Part shown: positions 45,287 to 53,650 of the stretch, piece by piece
Layout: each line of letters starts with the position of its first letter
How positions within the stretch are numbered: position 1 is the stretch's first letter
Origin: G963692885 sp964657395
GTDB lineage: Bacteria; Acidobacteriota; Terriglobia; Terriglobales; Acidobacteriaceae
Assembly (NCBI GenBank): GCA_964657395.1
Contig: CAZZUX010000004.1
Span: 24,627-88,626, forward strand
Direction: 5' to 3'
DNA length: 64,000 nucleotides
The notes under the pieces: generated by a model
The model's database searches: none
What the model was told of the DNA's origin: nothing
The model's input: only the letters and a program-made list of their open reading frames with translations
Program-made: the position numbers and the translations under genes

Positions 45287-47110
45287 ATGACATTCCAGCA
45301 GTATGCGCAGTCCGCCACGAAGCGGCTGCTCTCCAGCCTCGTTGCGGGCGCTGTTCTCAGCAGTATCGGAGCGGTGTGCCCGTCCGCACTTGCGGCCAGT
45401 GCGCCGAACTTTGGGCCGAATGTAACCATCATCGATCCGACCATGACACCGTCGCAGGTGCTGTCTACGTTGACGGCGCTCTCCAACGAAGACCAGTTCA
45501 GCACCAATCGCCATGCCATCTTCTTCAAGCCGGGCGCATACAACGTGCAAGCGCCGGTCGGCTACTACGAGTCGATCTCCGGCCTGGGCGCCAACCCCGG
45601 CGACGTCACCATCGACGGCTTCCTGACTCCCAACTTCGGCGTCGCCGTCTACAACACGCCCACCTGGCCCGGCGCCAATATCACCGACACCTTCTGGCGC
45701 TCGCTTGAAAACATGACCATCAATCCCGCCACCGACACTGCCCAGAGCGGGCCGCCCAATACGCTGCAATGGGGTGTCTCGCAGGGCGCGCCGTTACGCC
45801 GTATGCAGATCAACGGTGGTCTTGAGCTGACCGACTCCTACTGCGGCAATGCCAGCGGCGGCTTTATCGCCGACCTCGTCGTTACCGGCAATGTCAACCC
45901 GTGCTCGCAGCAGCAGTGGTACTCGCGCAACAGCAATTACGGCTCGTGGAATGGCGGTGTCTGGAACATGGTCTTCTCCGGCGTCCCGGGTGCGCCCACG
46001 CCGTCGTATCCCACACCACCGGAGACCGTGCTTCCATCGACCCCGGTTAACCGCGAGAAGCCATTCCTCTACGTCGACAGCAATGGCGACTACAAAGTTT
46101 TTGCTCCTGGCGTCCAGAAAAACTCTGTCGGGCCCACCTGGTCCCCCGGCTCGACGCCCGGCCGCTCTATCCCGATCGACCGCTTCTTCATCGCCTATCC
46201 CACCACGCCAGTGAATGAGATCAACCTTGCCCTCGCCCTGGGCCGGAACTTGATCCTCACCCCCGGCATCTACGCGCTTGAATCGCCGATCCTCGTCGGT
46301 AATCCGAACACAGTGGTCCTCGGCCTCGGCTATGCCACCCTCGTACCGCAAAGCGGCAAGGCTGCCGTCGAAGTCGGCGACGTGAGCGGCGTGCAGATCG
46401 CCGGCCTCATCATCGATGCCGGTCCGGTCAACTCGCCGGTGCTGCTCAAGATGGGGGTCGGCCCGTTCGGTTTGCCACTCCCGATCGGCGGCTTCTTTAA
46501 TCACTCGGGCAATCCTTCCACCGTCAGCGACGTCTTCTTCCGCATCGGCGGAGCGACCGCAGGCAGCGCCACCACCAGCCTGGAAGTCAACAGCGCCGAT
46601 GTCATTCTCGACGACATCTGGGCGTGGCGTGCCGATCATGGCAATGGCGTCGGCTGGACCCTCAACACTGCTGCTCATGGCCTTGTCGTCAATGGCGATC
46701 GGGTCACCGCTACCGGCCTGGCCGTAGAGCATTATCAACAGGAGCAGGTGCTCTGGAAGGGGAATGCAGGCGAAACGATCTTTTACCAGAGTGAGCTGCC
46801 CTATGACCCGCCAAGCCAGGCCGCGTGGATGGATGGCAGTGCCAACGGCTATCCGTCCTACGTAGTCGCGCAGTCGGTGCCGAGACACACCGCCTATGGT
46901 CTGGGGATCTACTCCTTCTTCGACCTGGGCATCAACATCCTCGAAGACAATGCCATGACTGTGCCCTACAGCCGGGGCGTCCAGATCCATGACGCCGGCA
47001 CCGTTTGGCTGAATGGCAGCGGACAGATCACCCACGTCATCAATGGTGACGGAGCCGCCGTCAACAGCGGCTATGCCGATCAGCTCAGCCCGGTCGTCAC
47101 CTACCCGTAA
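45287..47110 (+). CDS. Secreted right-handed beta-helix protein, GH55-like
   Basis: About 607 residues from an ATG preceded by GGGAG. Signal peptide (LLSSLVAGAVLSSIGAVCPSALA). The mature protein has two halves of repetitive beta-strand sequence of pectate-lyase/GH55 character: HAIFFKPGAYNVQAPVGYYE and GVQIAGLIIDAGPVNSPVLL. Other landmarks are SQQQWYSRNSNYGSW, REKPFLYVD and PYDPPSQAAWMDGS. Close homologues in actinomycetes are, from memory, labelled 'adenylyl cyclase' or 'coagulation factor 5/8 type', but nothing here looks like a cyclase catalytic core. The neighbouring GH16 gene supports beta-glucan action. Catalytic residue not assigned. Confidence 0.75.
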   Translation: MTFQQYAQSATKRLLSSLVAGAVLSSIGAVCPSALAASAPNFGPNVTIIDPTMTPSQVLSTLTALSNEDQFSTNRHAIFFKPGAYNVQAPVGYYESISGLGANPGDVTIDGFLTPNFGVAVYNTPTWPGANITDTFWRSLENMTINPATDTAQSGPPNTLQWGVSQGAPLRRMQINGGLELTDSYCGNASGGFIADLVVTGNVNPCSQQQWYSRNSNYGSWNGGVWNMVFSGVPGAPTPSYPTPPETVLPSTPVNREKPFLYVDSNGDYKVFAPGVQKNSVGPTWSPGSTPGRSIPIDRFFIAYPTTPVNEINLALALGRNLILTPGIYALESPILVGNPNTVVLGLGYATLVPQSGKAAVEVGDVSGVQIAGLIIDAGPVNSPVLLKMGVGPFGLPLPIGGFFNHSGNPSTVSDVFFRIGGATAGSATTSLEVNSADVILDDIWAWRADHGNGVGWTLNTAAHGLVVNGDRVTATGLAVEHYQQEQVLWKGNAGETIFYQSELPYDPPSQAAWMDGSANGYPSYVVAQSVPRHTAYGLGIYSFFDLGINILEDNAMTVPYSRGVQIHDAGTVWLNGSGQITHVINGDGAAVNSGYADQLSPVVTYP

Positions 47111-47128
47111 CGGCTTCACAAAAAACAG

Positions 47129-47159
47129 AAAAGGCGTCAGCGCATCGTTGACGCCTTTT
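47129..47159 (+). terminator. Terminator after the GH55-like gene
   Basis: AAAAGGCGTCA-N9-TGACGCCTTTT: perfect 11-bp stem ending in Ts, 19 nt after the stop codon. Confidence 0.88.
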
Positions 47160-47319
47160 CTTGCGCCCATAGTACGCATCGAGCCAGTTATTTCCCGGAA
47201 TGTCGCAGCTTACAGATCTGCTACTAAGGTGCCAATGCGACAGCCTTTGCGCCGGAATGCTATCGCCGCGGAGAACTTCGCCGATAAACGAGTTGCGCCA
47301 CCTCAGGAGTCTCCCGACG

Positions 47320-48618
47320 ATGCTCTCACCACGTACTCTCTCAGCACTTCTTACCCTGGCTGGCTGCATGGCGCCAAGCTCCCCAGTATTTGGTGCTGAC
47401 AATGCTGCCGCACCAGCCGCGGTCTCTACTACCGTTTCGGCGCCTGCTCTCCCTGTTCCCGGCAGTTTCAGAGCCCGTTTCGACCGCTGGGTGACACTGA
47501 ACGAGATGGATTTCTCGCTGCGCTATCGCAGCACCTTCGACTCCAACAATGCTCACGAATATAACCAGGGCCAGCAGCGGAGCATCATTGACGGCAAGTT
47601 CAAGTTCGACCAGGAAGGCCGTTACGGCATCGCCTTCCACGCCTCCACCGGCAAATATTTCAACTGGGCGTATGCCGATTTCATGGGCGGCGGCAACGAA
47701 GCTGGTTTCGATCGTGAGTTCGCCAAGGCCACCCCGGCGCAACAGGTAGCCATCGCCGCCTACGAAGGTCCCCAGCAGGATGCCCAGCAGATCGCCTCCG
47801 GTGGCTGGTCCTTTTACATCCGCCGTCTCTATCTCGATCTCGAACCGATCGACGGCGTCGAAGGCCAGTACGGCAGCCTCGACATCAACCGTGGCGCCGC
47901 CAGCGAAATCACGACCTATGACAATGACGGCTACATCGATGGCGGCCGCATCCTGATCAAGCGACCCAGGAACTTCTATTTCGACGAAGCATCGATCACC
48001 TATGCCTACTTCGGCGACCTTTACACGCCCAACTTCTTCGCCCGTGGGGAGCGCCTTACCCAATCCAACTACCACCAGTTCCTGCTGCGCAAGAAGGTAG
48101 CCAGCCGCGTCGACGCATCCTTCGACTACACCTGGCAGGACGCCTCCAACACCTACCGCGAAGCCGCCTACGTCAAGGTTCCGGAAGCCCGCATCGTCGA
48201 CGCGGTGCGCGCCGAGTTCTATGAGCGCACCAACGAGATTTCCTTTCGCGGCGTTCAGGACTTCGTCCCCGGCAAGAATGGCTATGCTTTTACCGGCTCC
48301 AAGAAGAACATCTTCCACCGTGTCGACCTGGATGCCGGCTACGCTCACATCGACCAGCATCAGGCAGTTCTGACGCAATCAGAAAGCGCTGCAACACTCA
48401 CCATGGGCGTCAATGGCGACAGCTACGGCATGGGAAATCGCTACTTCGTTCACCCCACCATCAAGCTGTCCAAGTGCGTCTACGCCACCGGCTTCTACAC
48501 GCACCTGATCGGCACCTTTGATATCCCCGACCAGATCCTGTGGAACAAGCAGAACCTCAATGCCGGCCTGGTGTTCGACATCAAAAAGGCTCTTTTTCCT
48601 ATACGCGAAGCCTACTAA
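47320..48618 (+). CDS. Probable outer-membrane beta-barrel protein, unknown function
   Basis: About 432 residues from an ATG with AGGAG upstream. The N-terminus has a canonical LAGC lipobox (TLSALLTLAGC) and also a plausible ordinary cleavage site (SSPVFGA), so lipidation is uncertain. The mature part is rich in alternating aromatic/polar strands such as FSLRYRSTFDSN, YGIAFHASTGKYFNWAYADF, ASITYAYFGDLYTPN, VDASFDYTWQDASNTY and YATGFYTHLIGTF, as expected of a porin-like barrel. The last residue is an aromatic Tyr (IREAY). I do not recognise a named family. It follows the GH55-like gene but behind a strong terminator. Confidence 0.65.
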   Translation: MLSPRTLSALLTLAGCMAPSSPVFGADNAAAPAAVSTTVSAPALPVPGSFRARFDRWVTLNEMDFSLRYRSTFDSNNAHEYNQGQQRSIIDGKFKFDQEGRYGIAFHASTGKYFNWAYADFMGGGNEAGFDREFAKATPAQQVAIAAYEGPQQDAQQIASGGWSFYIRRLYLDLEPIDGVEGQYGSLDINRGAASEITTYDNDGYIDGGRILIKRPRNFYFDEASITYAYFGDLYTPNFFARGERLTQSNYHQFLLRKKVASRVDASFDYTWQDASNTYREAAYVKVPEARIVDAVRAEFYERTNEISFRGVQDFVPGKNGYAFTGSKKNIFHRVDLDAGYAHIDQHQAVLTQSESAATLTMGVNGDSYGMGNRYFVHPTIKLSKCVYATGFYTHLIGTFDIPDQILWNKQNLNAGLVFDIKKALFPIREAY

Positions 48619-48691
48619 CGCGCAACCTGGCGCCGGGTAAGCAGTACGGCAATGATCGCAATGCTGCTATGCCAGCAACTTGGAACCAGGT

Positions 48692-50308
48692 TCAGGCGGC
48701 TATTCCCTGGTAAGGCAGGAACAACTGAAAAACAGTCCCGTGATGACGTGGGTCCTGGCTGCTGCGCACCCGCAGCCTTCCCTGGTGCCTTTGGACAATT
48801 TCACTACTAATCCAAAGTCCCAGTCCTGTCCCACTGATGCCCTTGGTAGTAAAGAAGGCCTTGTAAATGCTCTTTAGTATTTCCGGGCTGATCCCTGTGC
48901 CCGTATCGGCAACCGTGATCAGAATGCCCTTCGCATCTGTGCGCCACTCGGTTGTTTCGCGGCTGCGGATGATCAGACGACCTCCATCGGGCAGCATCGC
49001 ATCCAGTGCATTCCGCACAAGGTTGTTCAACACCTGGCGAATCTCGCTCTCGAGGCAGATGAACGACTGCGTCAGACGCTCCCGCCGTTCGATGGAGATA
49101 CGCGCGTTCCGCAGCCGCACTTCATACAGATCCAGAACAGACACAAGCAGGCTCGTACCCGTGACGGCCTGTGGCCGTGTCGACTGCTTGTAGAAACGAA
49201 GCGACTGCGAGGTAATCAGCGAAACCCGCTTCAACTCCTGCTCCGCACTCTCCAGGTACTCCCTCGCGTTTTCCAGGTCATCACTGTAGCGGGCCAGGTA
49301 CAGAAGGTTCATCACGGCTTCCAGCGGATTATTGATCTCATGGGCAATCGAAGACGCCAGCCGGCCGACGGCGGCAAGCTTCTCGCTCTCCCGCAAGGCT
49401 GCCTCGAATTCCACCCGCGCTGTCACATCTGTCTGGATACCTACAAAATGCGTGATCTCCCCATCACGGTTGCGGATAGGAGACAGTGACAGCTCGTTCC
49501 AGAAAGCACTGCCGTCCTTGCGGTAATTTCGAATGATCGCGACTGTTTCCCGGTTCTGCAAGAGTGCTTCGCGGATCACAGTCAATCCGGGCTGGTCCGT
49601 TTCAGCTCCCTGCAGAAAGCGGCAGTTCCTCCCCTGCACTTCTTCCAGGGAGTAGCCGGTCATCACCTCAAATGCAGGATTTACATAGACCAGCGGCATG
49701 TCGGGAAGACTTGCATTCGCCACAGATATCCCACTGGTCACAGAGCGGAAGATGCGCCGGTTGAGGTGCAATTCTTCAAGAGCGGTATGGTAGCGGCGGA
49801 CGAACGCACGCTGGGCATACAGGATGAGGCTGAGTTGGACCATCGCCGGACCGGGCTCCATCGGCATAGCCAACACGGCATCGAATTCCTGGTCAGTCCG
49901 GTAAGCCGGGGCAGCCGGAACGCTACGGTAGATGTCCGGAACCTCAGCCTCGCGACGCCGAATCGCGACTACTGCCGGGTTAATACGGTCAGCCCGCTCC
50001 TCATTCGTCGCCAGGATGGTGCGCACTCTGCGGGCAAGAGGCTCGTCCGCGATGATCAATTCGAACTCGACCAGGCGGCCGACGTTCAGATCACTCTCCT
50101 CCAACTCCTCCGAAGCCAGTTCCAGGTGCGCCGACGCCGACTCGATCACCCTCCGATACATCGGATCGGCAATGAACATACCCACGGCGATTTGCGTCGG
50201 TGTCCCTGTTATAGGAGCCCCTGCGGCAGGCAACACTGCCTCAATATTTGCAACACCCGAAGACTTCACCCTGGAGAGACACCCTTCCCGCGGAGGCTTC
50301 ACGATCAA
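48692..50308 (-). CDS. LOV-domain (blue-light) sensor histidine kinase
   Basis: 538 residues, three parts. Residues ~35-180 look like a degenerate receiver domain (VEFELIIADEPLARRVRTIL, DAVLAMPMEPG) without a clear phospho-acceptor set. Residues ~195-310 form a LOV-type PAS domain with every FMN contact expected: VYVNPAFEVMTGY, the photoactive Cys229 in GRNCRFLQG, NYRKDGSAFWNELSLSPI and FVGIQTDV. Residues ~313-538 are a HisKA/HATPase kinase with phospho-acceptor His323 in SSIAHEINNPLEAV, N-box NNLVRNALDAML, and G-boxes VADTGTGIS and GTGLGLWI. No membrane segment, so it is a soluble cytoplasmic light or redox sensor. No response regulator is adjacent, so it is an orphan kinase. Confidence 0.92.
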   Translation of the reverse strand: MIVKPPREGCLSRVKSSGVANIEAVLPAAGAPITGTPTQIAVGMFIADPMYRRVIESASAHLELASEELEESDLNVGRLVEFELIIADEPLARRVRTILATNEERADRINPAVVAIRRREAEVPDIYRSVPAAPAYRTDQEFDAVLAMPMEPGPAMVQLSLILYAQRAFVRRYHTALEELHLNRRIFRSVTSGISVANASLPDMPLVYVNPAFEVMTGYSLEEVQGRNCRFLQGAETDQPGLTVIREALLQNRETVAIIRNYRKDGSAFWNELSLSPIRNRDGEITHFVGIQTDVTARVEFEAALRESEKLAAVGRLASSIAHEINNPLEAVMNLLYLARYSDDLENAREYLESAEQELKRVSLITSQSLRFYKQSTRPQAVTGTSLLVSVLDLYEVRLRNARISIERRERLTQSFICLESEIRQVLNNLVRNALDAMLPDGGRLIIRSRETTEWRTDAKGILITVADTGTGISPEILKSIYKAFFTTKGISGTGLGLWISSEIVQRHQGRLRVRSSQDPRHHGTVFQLFLPYQGIAA

Positions 50309-50574
50309 GCCTCTTTTCTGCTTAAAAATTCAGGTAAAACTTTGGATGCATGACAACAGGGTTGCGTTAGTCGACAACGTTGCCCTGCCGGACACAGCAA
50401 TTGCCCCGGATGCTCCACGCCCGCGGGTTCCGCCTGAAGGCCATGACCTGTAAACTGCTCCGGACACCCGTCGACCCAATGGTTTCTATCGTCGTAGCAA
50501 TTATTCAACCAGCGTCGAATTTGTTGCATCTACACTGCTTAACAAAGGTATCCTGCACCTGGAGCCGACTGGTT

Positions 50575-50898
50575 ATGACGAAAGCAGACCTGGTGGAAGA
50601 GCTGACCCATCTCGGCGATCTGACGCGCCGCGACGGAGAAGTCATCGTAGACACGATCTTCGAGTCGGTGATCCACGCGTTGCAGTCCGGCGACAAGATC
50701 GAGATTCGCGGTTTCGGAAGTTTCCGTATCCGGCAGCGCAAGCCGCGCACCGGAAGGAATCCTAAAACCGGCGCGAAGGTGGACGTGCCGGCCAAACGTG
50801 TACCCTACTTCAAGCCAAGCAAAGAGTTACGGGACCTGGTCAATCCCCATGCGGCTGCGAAAAAGAACGTCGACGGGGCCGGGACCGACCACTCCTAG
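50575..50898 (+). CDS. HU/IHF-family nucleoid protein
   Basis: 107 residues from an ATG with GGAG upstream; the open frame to 50380 is ignored. It shows the full DNABII fold: MTKADLVEELTHLGDLTRRDGEVIV at the N-terminus, IEIRGFGSFRIRQRKPRTGRNPKTG across the DNA-binding arm (with the intercalating Pro in RNPKTG), and VPYFKPSKELRDLV at the end, plus a short Ala/Lys/Asp tail. The spacing and the PYFKPSKELR ending favour the IHF/HU-like class common in Acidobacteriota. It bends DNA. Its 3' end overlaps the convergent pgeF gene by 4 nt. Confidence 0.92.
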   Translation: MTKADLVEELTHLGDLTRRDGEVIVDTIFESVIHALQSGDKIEIRGFGSFRIRQRKPRTGRNPKTGAKVDVPAKRVPYFKPSKELRDLVNPHAAAKKNVDGAGTDHS

Positions 50899-51740
50899 GC
50901 CAGTTCCCTTCCCTTAACGATCCCGACCACGCTCATCATTCTTCCCGTTCTGCCGCCGCTCTGGCGATGCGAGAAGTAGCGTTGCGGCTCGCAACTCGTG
51001 CAGCTTCCTGCCAGGTGGATCCTGTCCCCGGGAAGTCCTGCAGTAAGCAATTGGCGCCGGTTTGCCTCCCTGAGATCAAGCTTTACGGTGCCGGGCACGG
51101 CCTCGGGTACAAGGCTCATCACTTCGGCGCCATATTCGAACTCAACCAGAAAGCGCTCCCGCACCTCGGAACCCACGATATAGCAGCATGCGCCGATCGC
51201 CGGGCCGATGAGCGCACCCAGGTCGGCGGGCTTGCTCCCAAACCTGGCAATCATCTCTGCCGCGCCTTTCTCGACAATCCGCTGCACCGTTCCTCGCCAG
51301 CCAGCGTGGAAGGCACCCACAACCCGCCGCCGCATGTCCGCAATCAGCACGGGAACACAGTCGGCCGTGAGAATACCGAGGAGAAGACCGGGGGCGGCGG
51401 TCAACAGCCCATCCCCAGTCATCAGAGTAGCGTTCTTCGCAGTTGTATCTACTGTATGCATCTCCGCAGAGTGGACCTGGCGGATGGTTATCAGGGACGG
51501 CATCTCCCCGGGTACGGGAGATTCAGCCAGCAGGGTATTTACCAAAAGGGTTCGGTTGCTGCGGACCGATACCGGGTCATCCTCAGGCGTGAAGCCGAGG
51601 TTCAGTTCCCCATCGGCAGCATACGCAGTGGAGTTCCCGCCTCCTCGTGTACTGAAGCCATGAAGGAGCCAGCTATACGCCAGCCAGTCAGGATGCTGCA
51701 GTATATCCGGTGAGGACCGTCGGGAAGCCGGGTTATCCAT
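50895..51740 (-). CDS. pgeF: Peptidoglycan editing factor PgeF (laccase-domain, YfiH/YlmD family)
   Basis: 281 residues. It has the conserved metal-site motifs of the family in order: IRQVHSAEMH, LTADCVPVLIAD and AFHAGWRGTVQRIVEKGAAEM, then GPAIGACCYIVGSEV. Members were first called multicopper polyphenol oxidases and later shown to act as purine nucleoside phosphorylases/adenosine deaminases and to edit peptidoglycan precursors. Cytoplasmic, no signal peptide. The N-terminal ~40 residues (SPDILQHPDWLAYSWLLHGF) fit the family start. Confidence 0.9.
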   Translation of the reverse strand: MDNPASRRSSPDILQHPDWLAYSWLLHGFSTRGGGNSTAYAADGELNLGFTPEDDPVSVRSNRTLLVNTLLAESPVPGEMPSLITIRQVHSAEMHTVDTTAKNATLMTGDGLLTAAPGLLLGILTADCVPVLIADMRRRVVGAFHAGWRGTVQRIVEKGAAEMIARFGSKPADLGALIGPAIGACCYIVGSEVRERFLVEFEYGAEVMSLVPEAVPGTVKLDLREANRRQLLTAGLPGDRIHLAGSCTSCEPQRYFSHRQSGGRTGRMMSVVGIVKGRELA

Positions 51741-52325
51741 AGATCGATTCTAGAAGGCGCATCGATAGTCAGGAGCTACGTGCGGGCAGCAAATGGGCCT
51801 GCTTTCCAGCAGGCCCGCTTCAGAGACCGATTGATGGGAGTGTCCAGGGGTAGATTGGACGGGAACTGACCGAAAGCCAGCTCCTAAAGGATGAACTACT
51901 CGGAGAAATGGGCCTTGGCCCGAAGTAGTCTCTGATGTTGGATCAGTTGTAGCACTCAGGTTTCACTTTGGCTATGAGCTAGATCGCCTATAGTTACTTT
52001 AGTAAGTAATGTAGCAACAAAGCTTTTTGGCCAATTCCGCTCCGCTGTTTTCCGACGACTTTCGGACCCGCGCCGCGCTACACCAGCCTCCGAATTATGC
52101 CTGCATTCTTATTAGCTTGGTTGCTAAGGCTATTGATGAAACCATAAACACGAAGTGTTGCGCTCTTTCGTGTAAATGCTTCTTGTTTGGTTACATATTA
52201 CGGTTGGCGAATCGTTATTAACAGATTCGTCAAGTAGTACCCACCAGCGGCTCTCGTCGTCCACAACCTTGAAAACCGTAAAGTTGCGAACACGTATTTA
52301 CAACCGTAGATACGCTTTCGCGTTT
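51741..52325. other. 585-bp region without a recognisable gene
   Basis: No convincing gene. It holds a 9-bp hairpin (GGGCCTGCT-ttcc-AGCAGGCCC, 51795-51816), a nested imperfect hairpin near 51894-51939 (ACTACT...GGGCC-tt-GGCCC...AGTAGT), and a 6-bp stem at 52208-52229. Base composition becomes more AT-rich after about 51950. A 64-codon open frame at 52027-52221 has no ribosome site and an atypical composition. No tRNA fold was seen. Confidence 0.5.
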
Positions 52326-52353
52326 TTGCGACCTGCGCGGAGCCAGCTATAAA
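52326..52353 (+). promoter_or_regulatory. Sigma-70 promoter of the repeat-peptide operon
   Basis: TTGCGA (52326-52331), a 16-bp spacer and TATAAA (52348-52353). It would give a 5' leader of about 175 nt before the start codon at 52536, containing a CGTTC-GCGA-GAACG tetraloop hairpin (52374-52387) and the SD hairpin. Confidence 0.5.
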
Positions 52354-52497
52354 AATGTAAGTAAGCTGACAAACGTTCGCGAGAACGACGGTTGGGATTT
52401 GTCACTTCTTCATTCTTAATCATGCTCTTAAGCCTGATTATCCGGGTCCAATTAAGCCCGCGGCTACTTATGAACACCCCCGTAATTCTCTAGCCTT

Positions 52498-52529
52498 CTT
52501 GTCAGCGCCCCTCCAGCGCTGACAAGGAG
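52498..52529 (+). promoter_or_regulatory. Leader hairpin overlapping the Shine-Dalgarno sequence
   Basis: CTTGTCAGCGC, a 7-nt loop and GCGCTGACAAG: perfect 11-bp stem (52498-52526). The ribosome site AAGGAG is at 52524-52529, so its first three bases are the foot of the stem. Folded RNA would partly hide the site. Either translational control or mRNA protection is possible. Confidence 0.6.
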
Positions 52530-52535
52530 CTCTAC

Positions 52536-52832
52536 ATGAAAAAGATCGTTTCTCTTACCTTCCTCGCAGGCATACTCTCCACCTCCGCCATGGCTTTCGC
52601 AGGTCCCGGTGGCACAGATCCCGTCCCGACACCGCCAAAGTCAGGATTCGTGTCGACGACATTAGCACTAGCTGGTCCCAGCGGTACAGATCCCGTGCCG
52701 ACGCCGCCTTCGCCAAAGTCAGCGTTTGCTTCGACGACATTGGCATTGTCAGGGCCCGGTGGCACGGATCCCGTGCCGACGCCGCCTTCGCCGAAGTCAG
52801 GGTTTGCCAGCGGATTGGCTTTAAGATCATGA
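52536..52832 (+). CDS. Secreted peptide made of three tandem Pro-rich repeats
   Basis: 98 residues. Signal peptide 1-22 (MKKIVSLTFLAGILSTSAMA, then FA). The whole mature part is three repeats of 24, 26 and 26 residues, each opening with GP[GS]GTDPVPTPP, followed by (SP)KS-x-F-[AV]-S and a hydrophobic TTLAL that leads into the next unit. Such a precursor would give three near-identical peptides if cut between units. AAGGAG lies 6 nt before the ATG, inside a hairpin. Two membrane-protein genes follow on the same strand. I do not recognise it. Possibilities include a peptide signal precursor, a cell-envelope linker, or a bacteriocin-like peptide; none is shown. Confidence 0.75.
   Translation: MKKIVSLTFLAGILSTSAMAFAGPGGTDPVPTPPKSGFVSTTLALAGPSGTDPVPTPPSPKSAFASTTLALSGPGGTDPVPTPPSPKSGFASGLALRS
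52602..52829 (+). repeat. Three in-frame tandem coding repeats (72, 78, 78 bp)
   Basis: Units at 52602-52673, 52674-52751 and 52752-52829 encode the repeats of the secreted peptide. The second and third share long identical DNA runs (for example GATCCCGTGCCGACGCCG), pointing to recent duplication, while the first lacks one Ser-Pro. Confidence 0.85.
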
Positions 52833-52873
52833 TCACAGGCTGCGGTGCTCAATCATGGCAGTGATGGAGAAAT

Positions 52874-53650
52874 ATGGGTCTAAGCCGACTCGACGAAGTG
52901 TTATGGCTGGCAGGGTTTCTCGGGCATTTTCTGCTCCTCGGGATCCTTGTCGGCCGCCGTCGATCCGGGAGGTTCCCATTCTTTACGGCTTACTCTGCCT
53001 TCGAAATAGCCAAGAGCCTTCTCAACTTCATCGCCTATCAAAGCGGCAATCGCACTACCTACTTCTGGACTTATTGGACCCTGGTCACCCTCGACGCACT
53101 TTCACAACTGGGAGTGATCTACGAGATGGCACGCGAGGTGCTTCGTCCCACCGGCCAATGGGCACACAGCACAAAAACAACCTTTCTCACGATCGGATTT
53201 GGAGGAGCACTTCTAGCCGCTGCTCTCTCTTTCGCAGTAGAACCCACCGCACCGACTACCATCTTTGCCTGGTCAATCCGTCTTAATTTGTTTACCAGCC
53301 TGCTAATTGCCGAATTAGTTATAAGTATGTTTCTGGCAGCTACACGTGTGGGGTTGCAATGGCGTAACCATGTCATGGGAATCGCAGAGGGAATGGCCAT
53401 CTGGGTATGTATCTCCATTTGTGTCGATACTGCTCATAGTTACTGGGGATGGACTCAGAAATATTTATTCTTAGAGCATCTAAGAATGTTCTCCTATCTA
53501 GCGGCTCTGGCATACTGGTGTGTATGTTTATGGCGACCTGAACCACGCCGCACGAATATTTCCCCCGAACTACGGAAATATCTTTATGCAATCGGTTACA
53601 GCGTGGAGTACGATCTGCGGAAAGCTAGAGAATTAAGAAAGAAGCCATGA
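52874..53650 (+). CDS. Seven-transmembrane protein of unknown function
   Basis: 258 residues with seven predicted membrane segments: VLWLAGFLGHFLLLGILV, FFTAYSAFEIAKSLLNFIAY, FWTYWTLVTLDALSQLGVIY, FLTIGFGGALLAAALSF, IRLNLFTSLLIAELVISMFL, GIAEGMAIWVCISICVDTA and MFSYLAALAYWCVCLW. A basic cytoplasmic tail of about 40 residues follows. No catalytic or transport motif is evident; the topology is receptor-like. It starts 41 nt after the repeat-peptide gene and its stop overlaps the next start by 4 nt (ATGA), so the three genes are probably one operon. Confidence 0.75.
   Translation: MGLSRLDEVLWLAGFLGHFLLLGILVGRRRSGRFPFFTAYSAFEIAKSLLNFIAYQSGNRTTYFWTYWTLVTLDALSQLGVIYEMAREVLRPTGQWAHSTKTTFLTIGFGGALLAAALSFAVEPTAPTTIFAWSIRLNLFTSLLIAELVISMFLAATRVGLQWRNHVMGIAEGMAIWVCISICVDTAHSYWGWTQKYLFLEHLRMFSYLAALAYWCVCLWRPEPRRTNISPELRKYLYAIGYSVEYDLRKARELRKKP

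Noticed and set aside
45794..47179. Long open frame on the minus strand (461 codons) opposite the GH55-like gene
   Set aside because: Plus-strand gene has signal peptide, ribosome site, repeats and terminator. The antisense product has no recognisable motif and arises from high GC at third positions.
47341..48378. 345-codon minus-strand frame opposite the outer-membrane protein
   Set aside because: Antisense shadow; Val/Gly/Asp/Ile-rich low-information sequence without a ribosome site.
51894..51939. Nested hairpin suggesting a small RNA
   Set aside because: Interior mismatches are large and no promoter or terminator frames it, so it was not called an RNA gene.
52027..52221. 64-codon frame in the long intergenic region
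   Set aside because: No ribosome site, no family resemblance, and a composition like non-coding sequence.
52602..52829. Short tandem repeats as a CRISPR array
   Set aside because: The repeats are in frame, 72-78 bp, without unique spacers, and encode protein.
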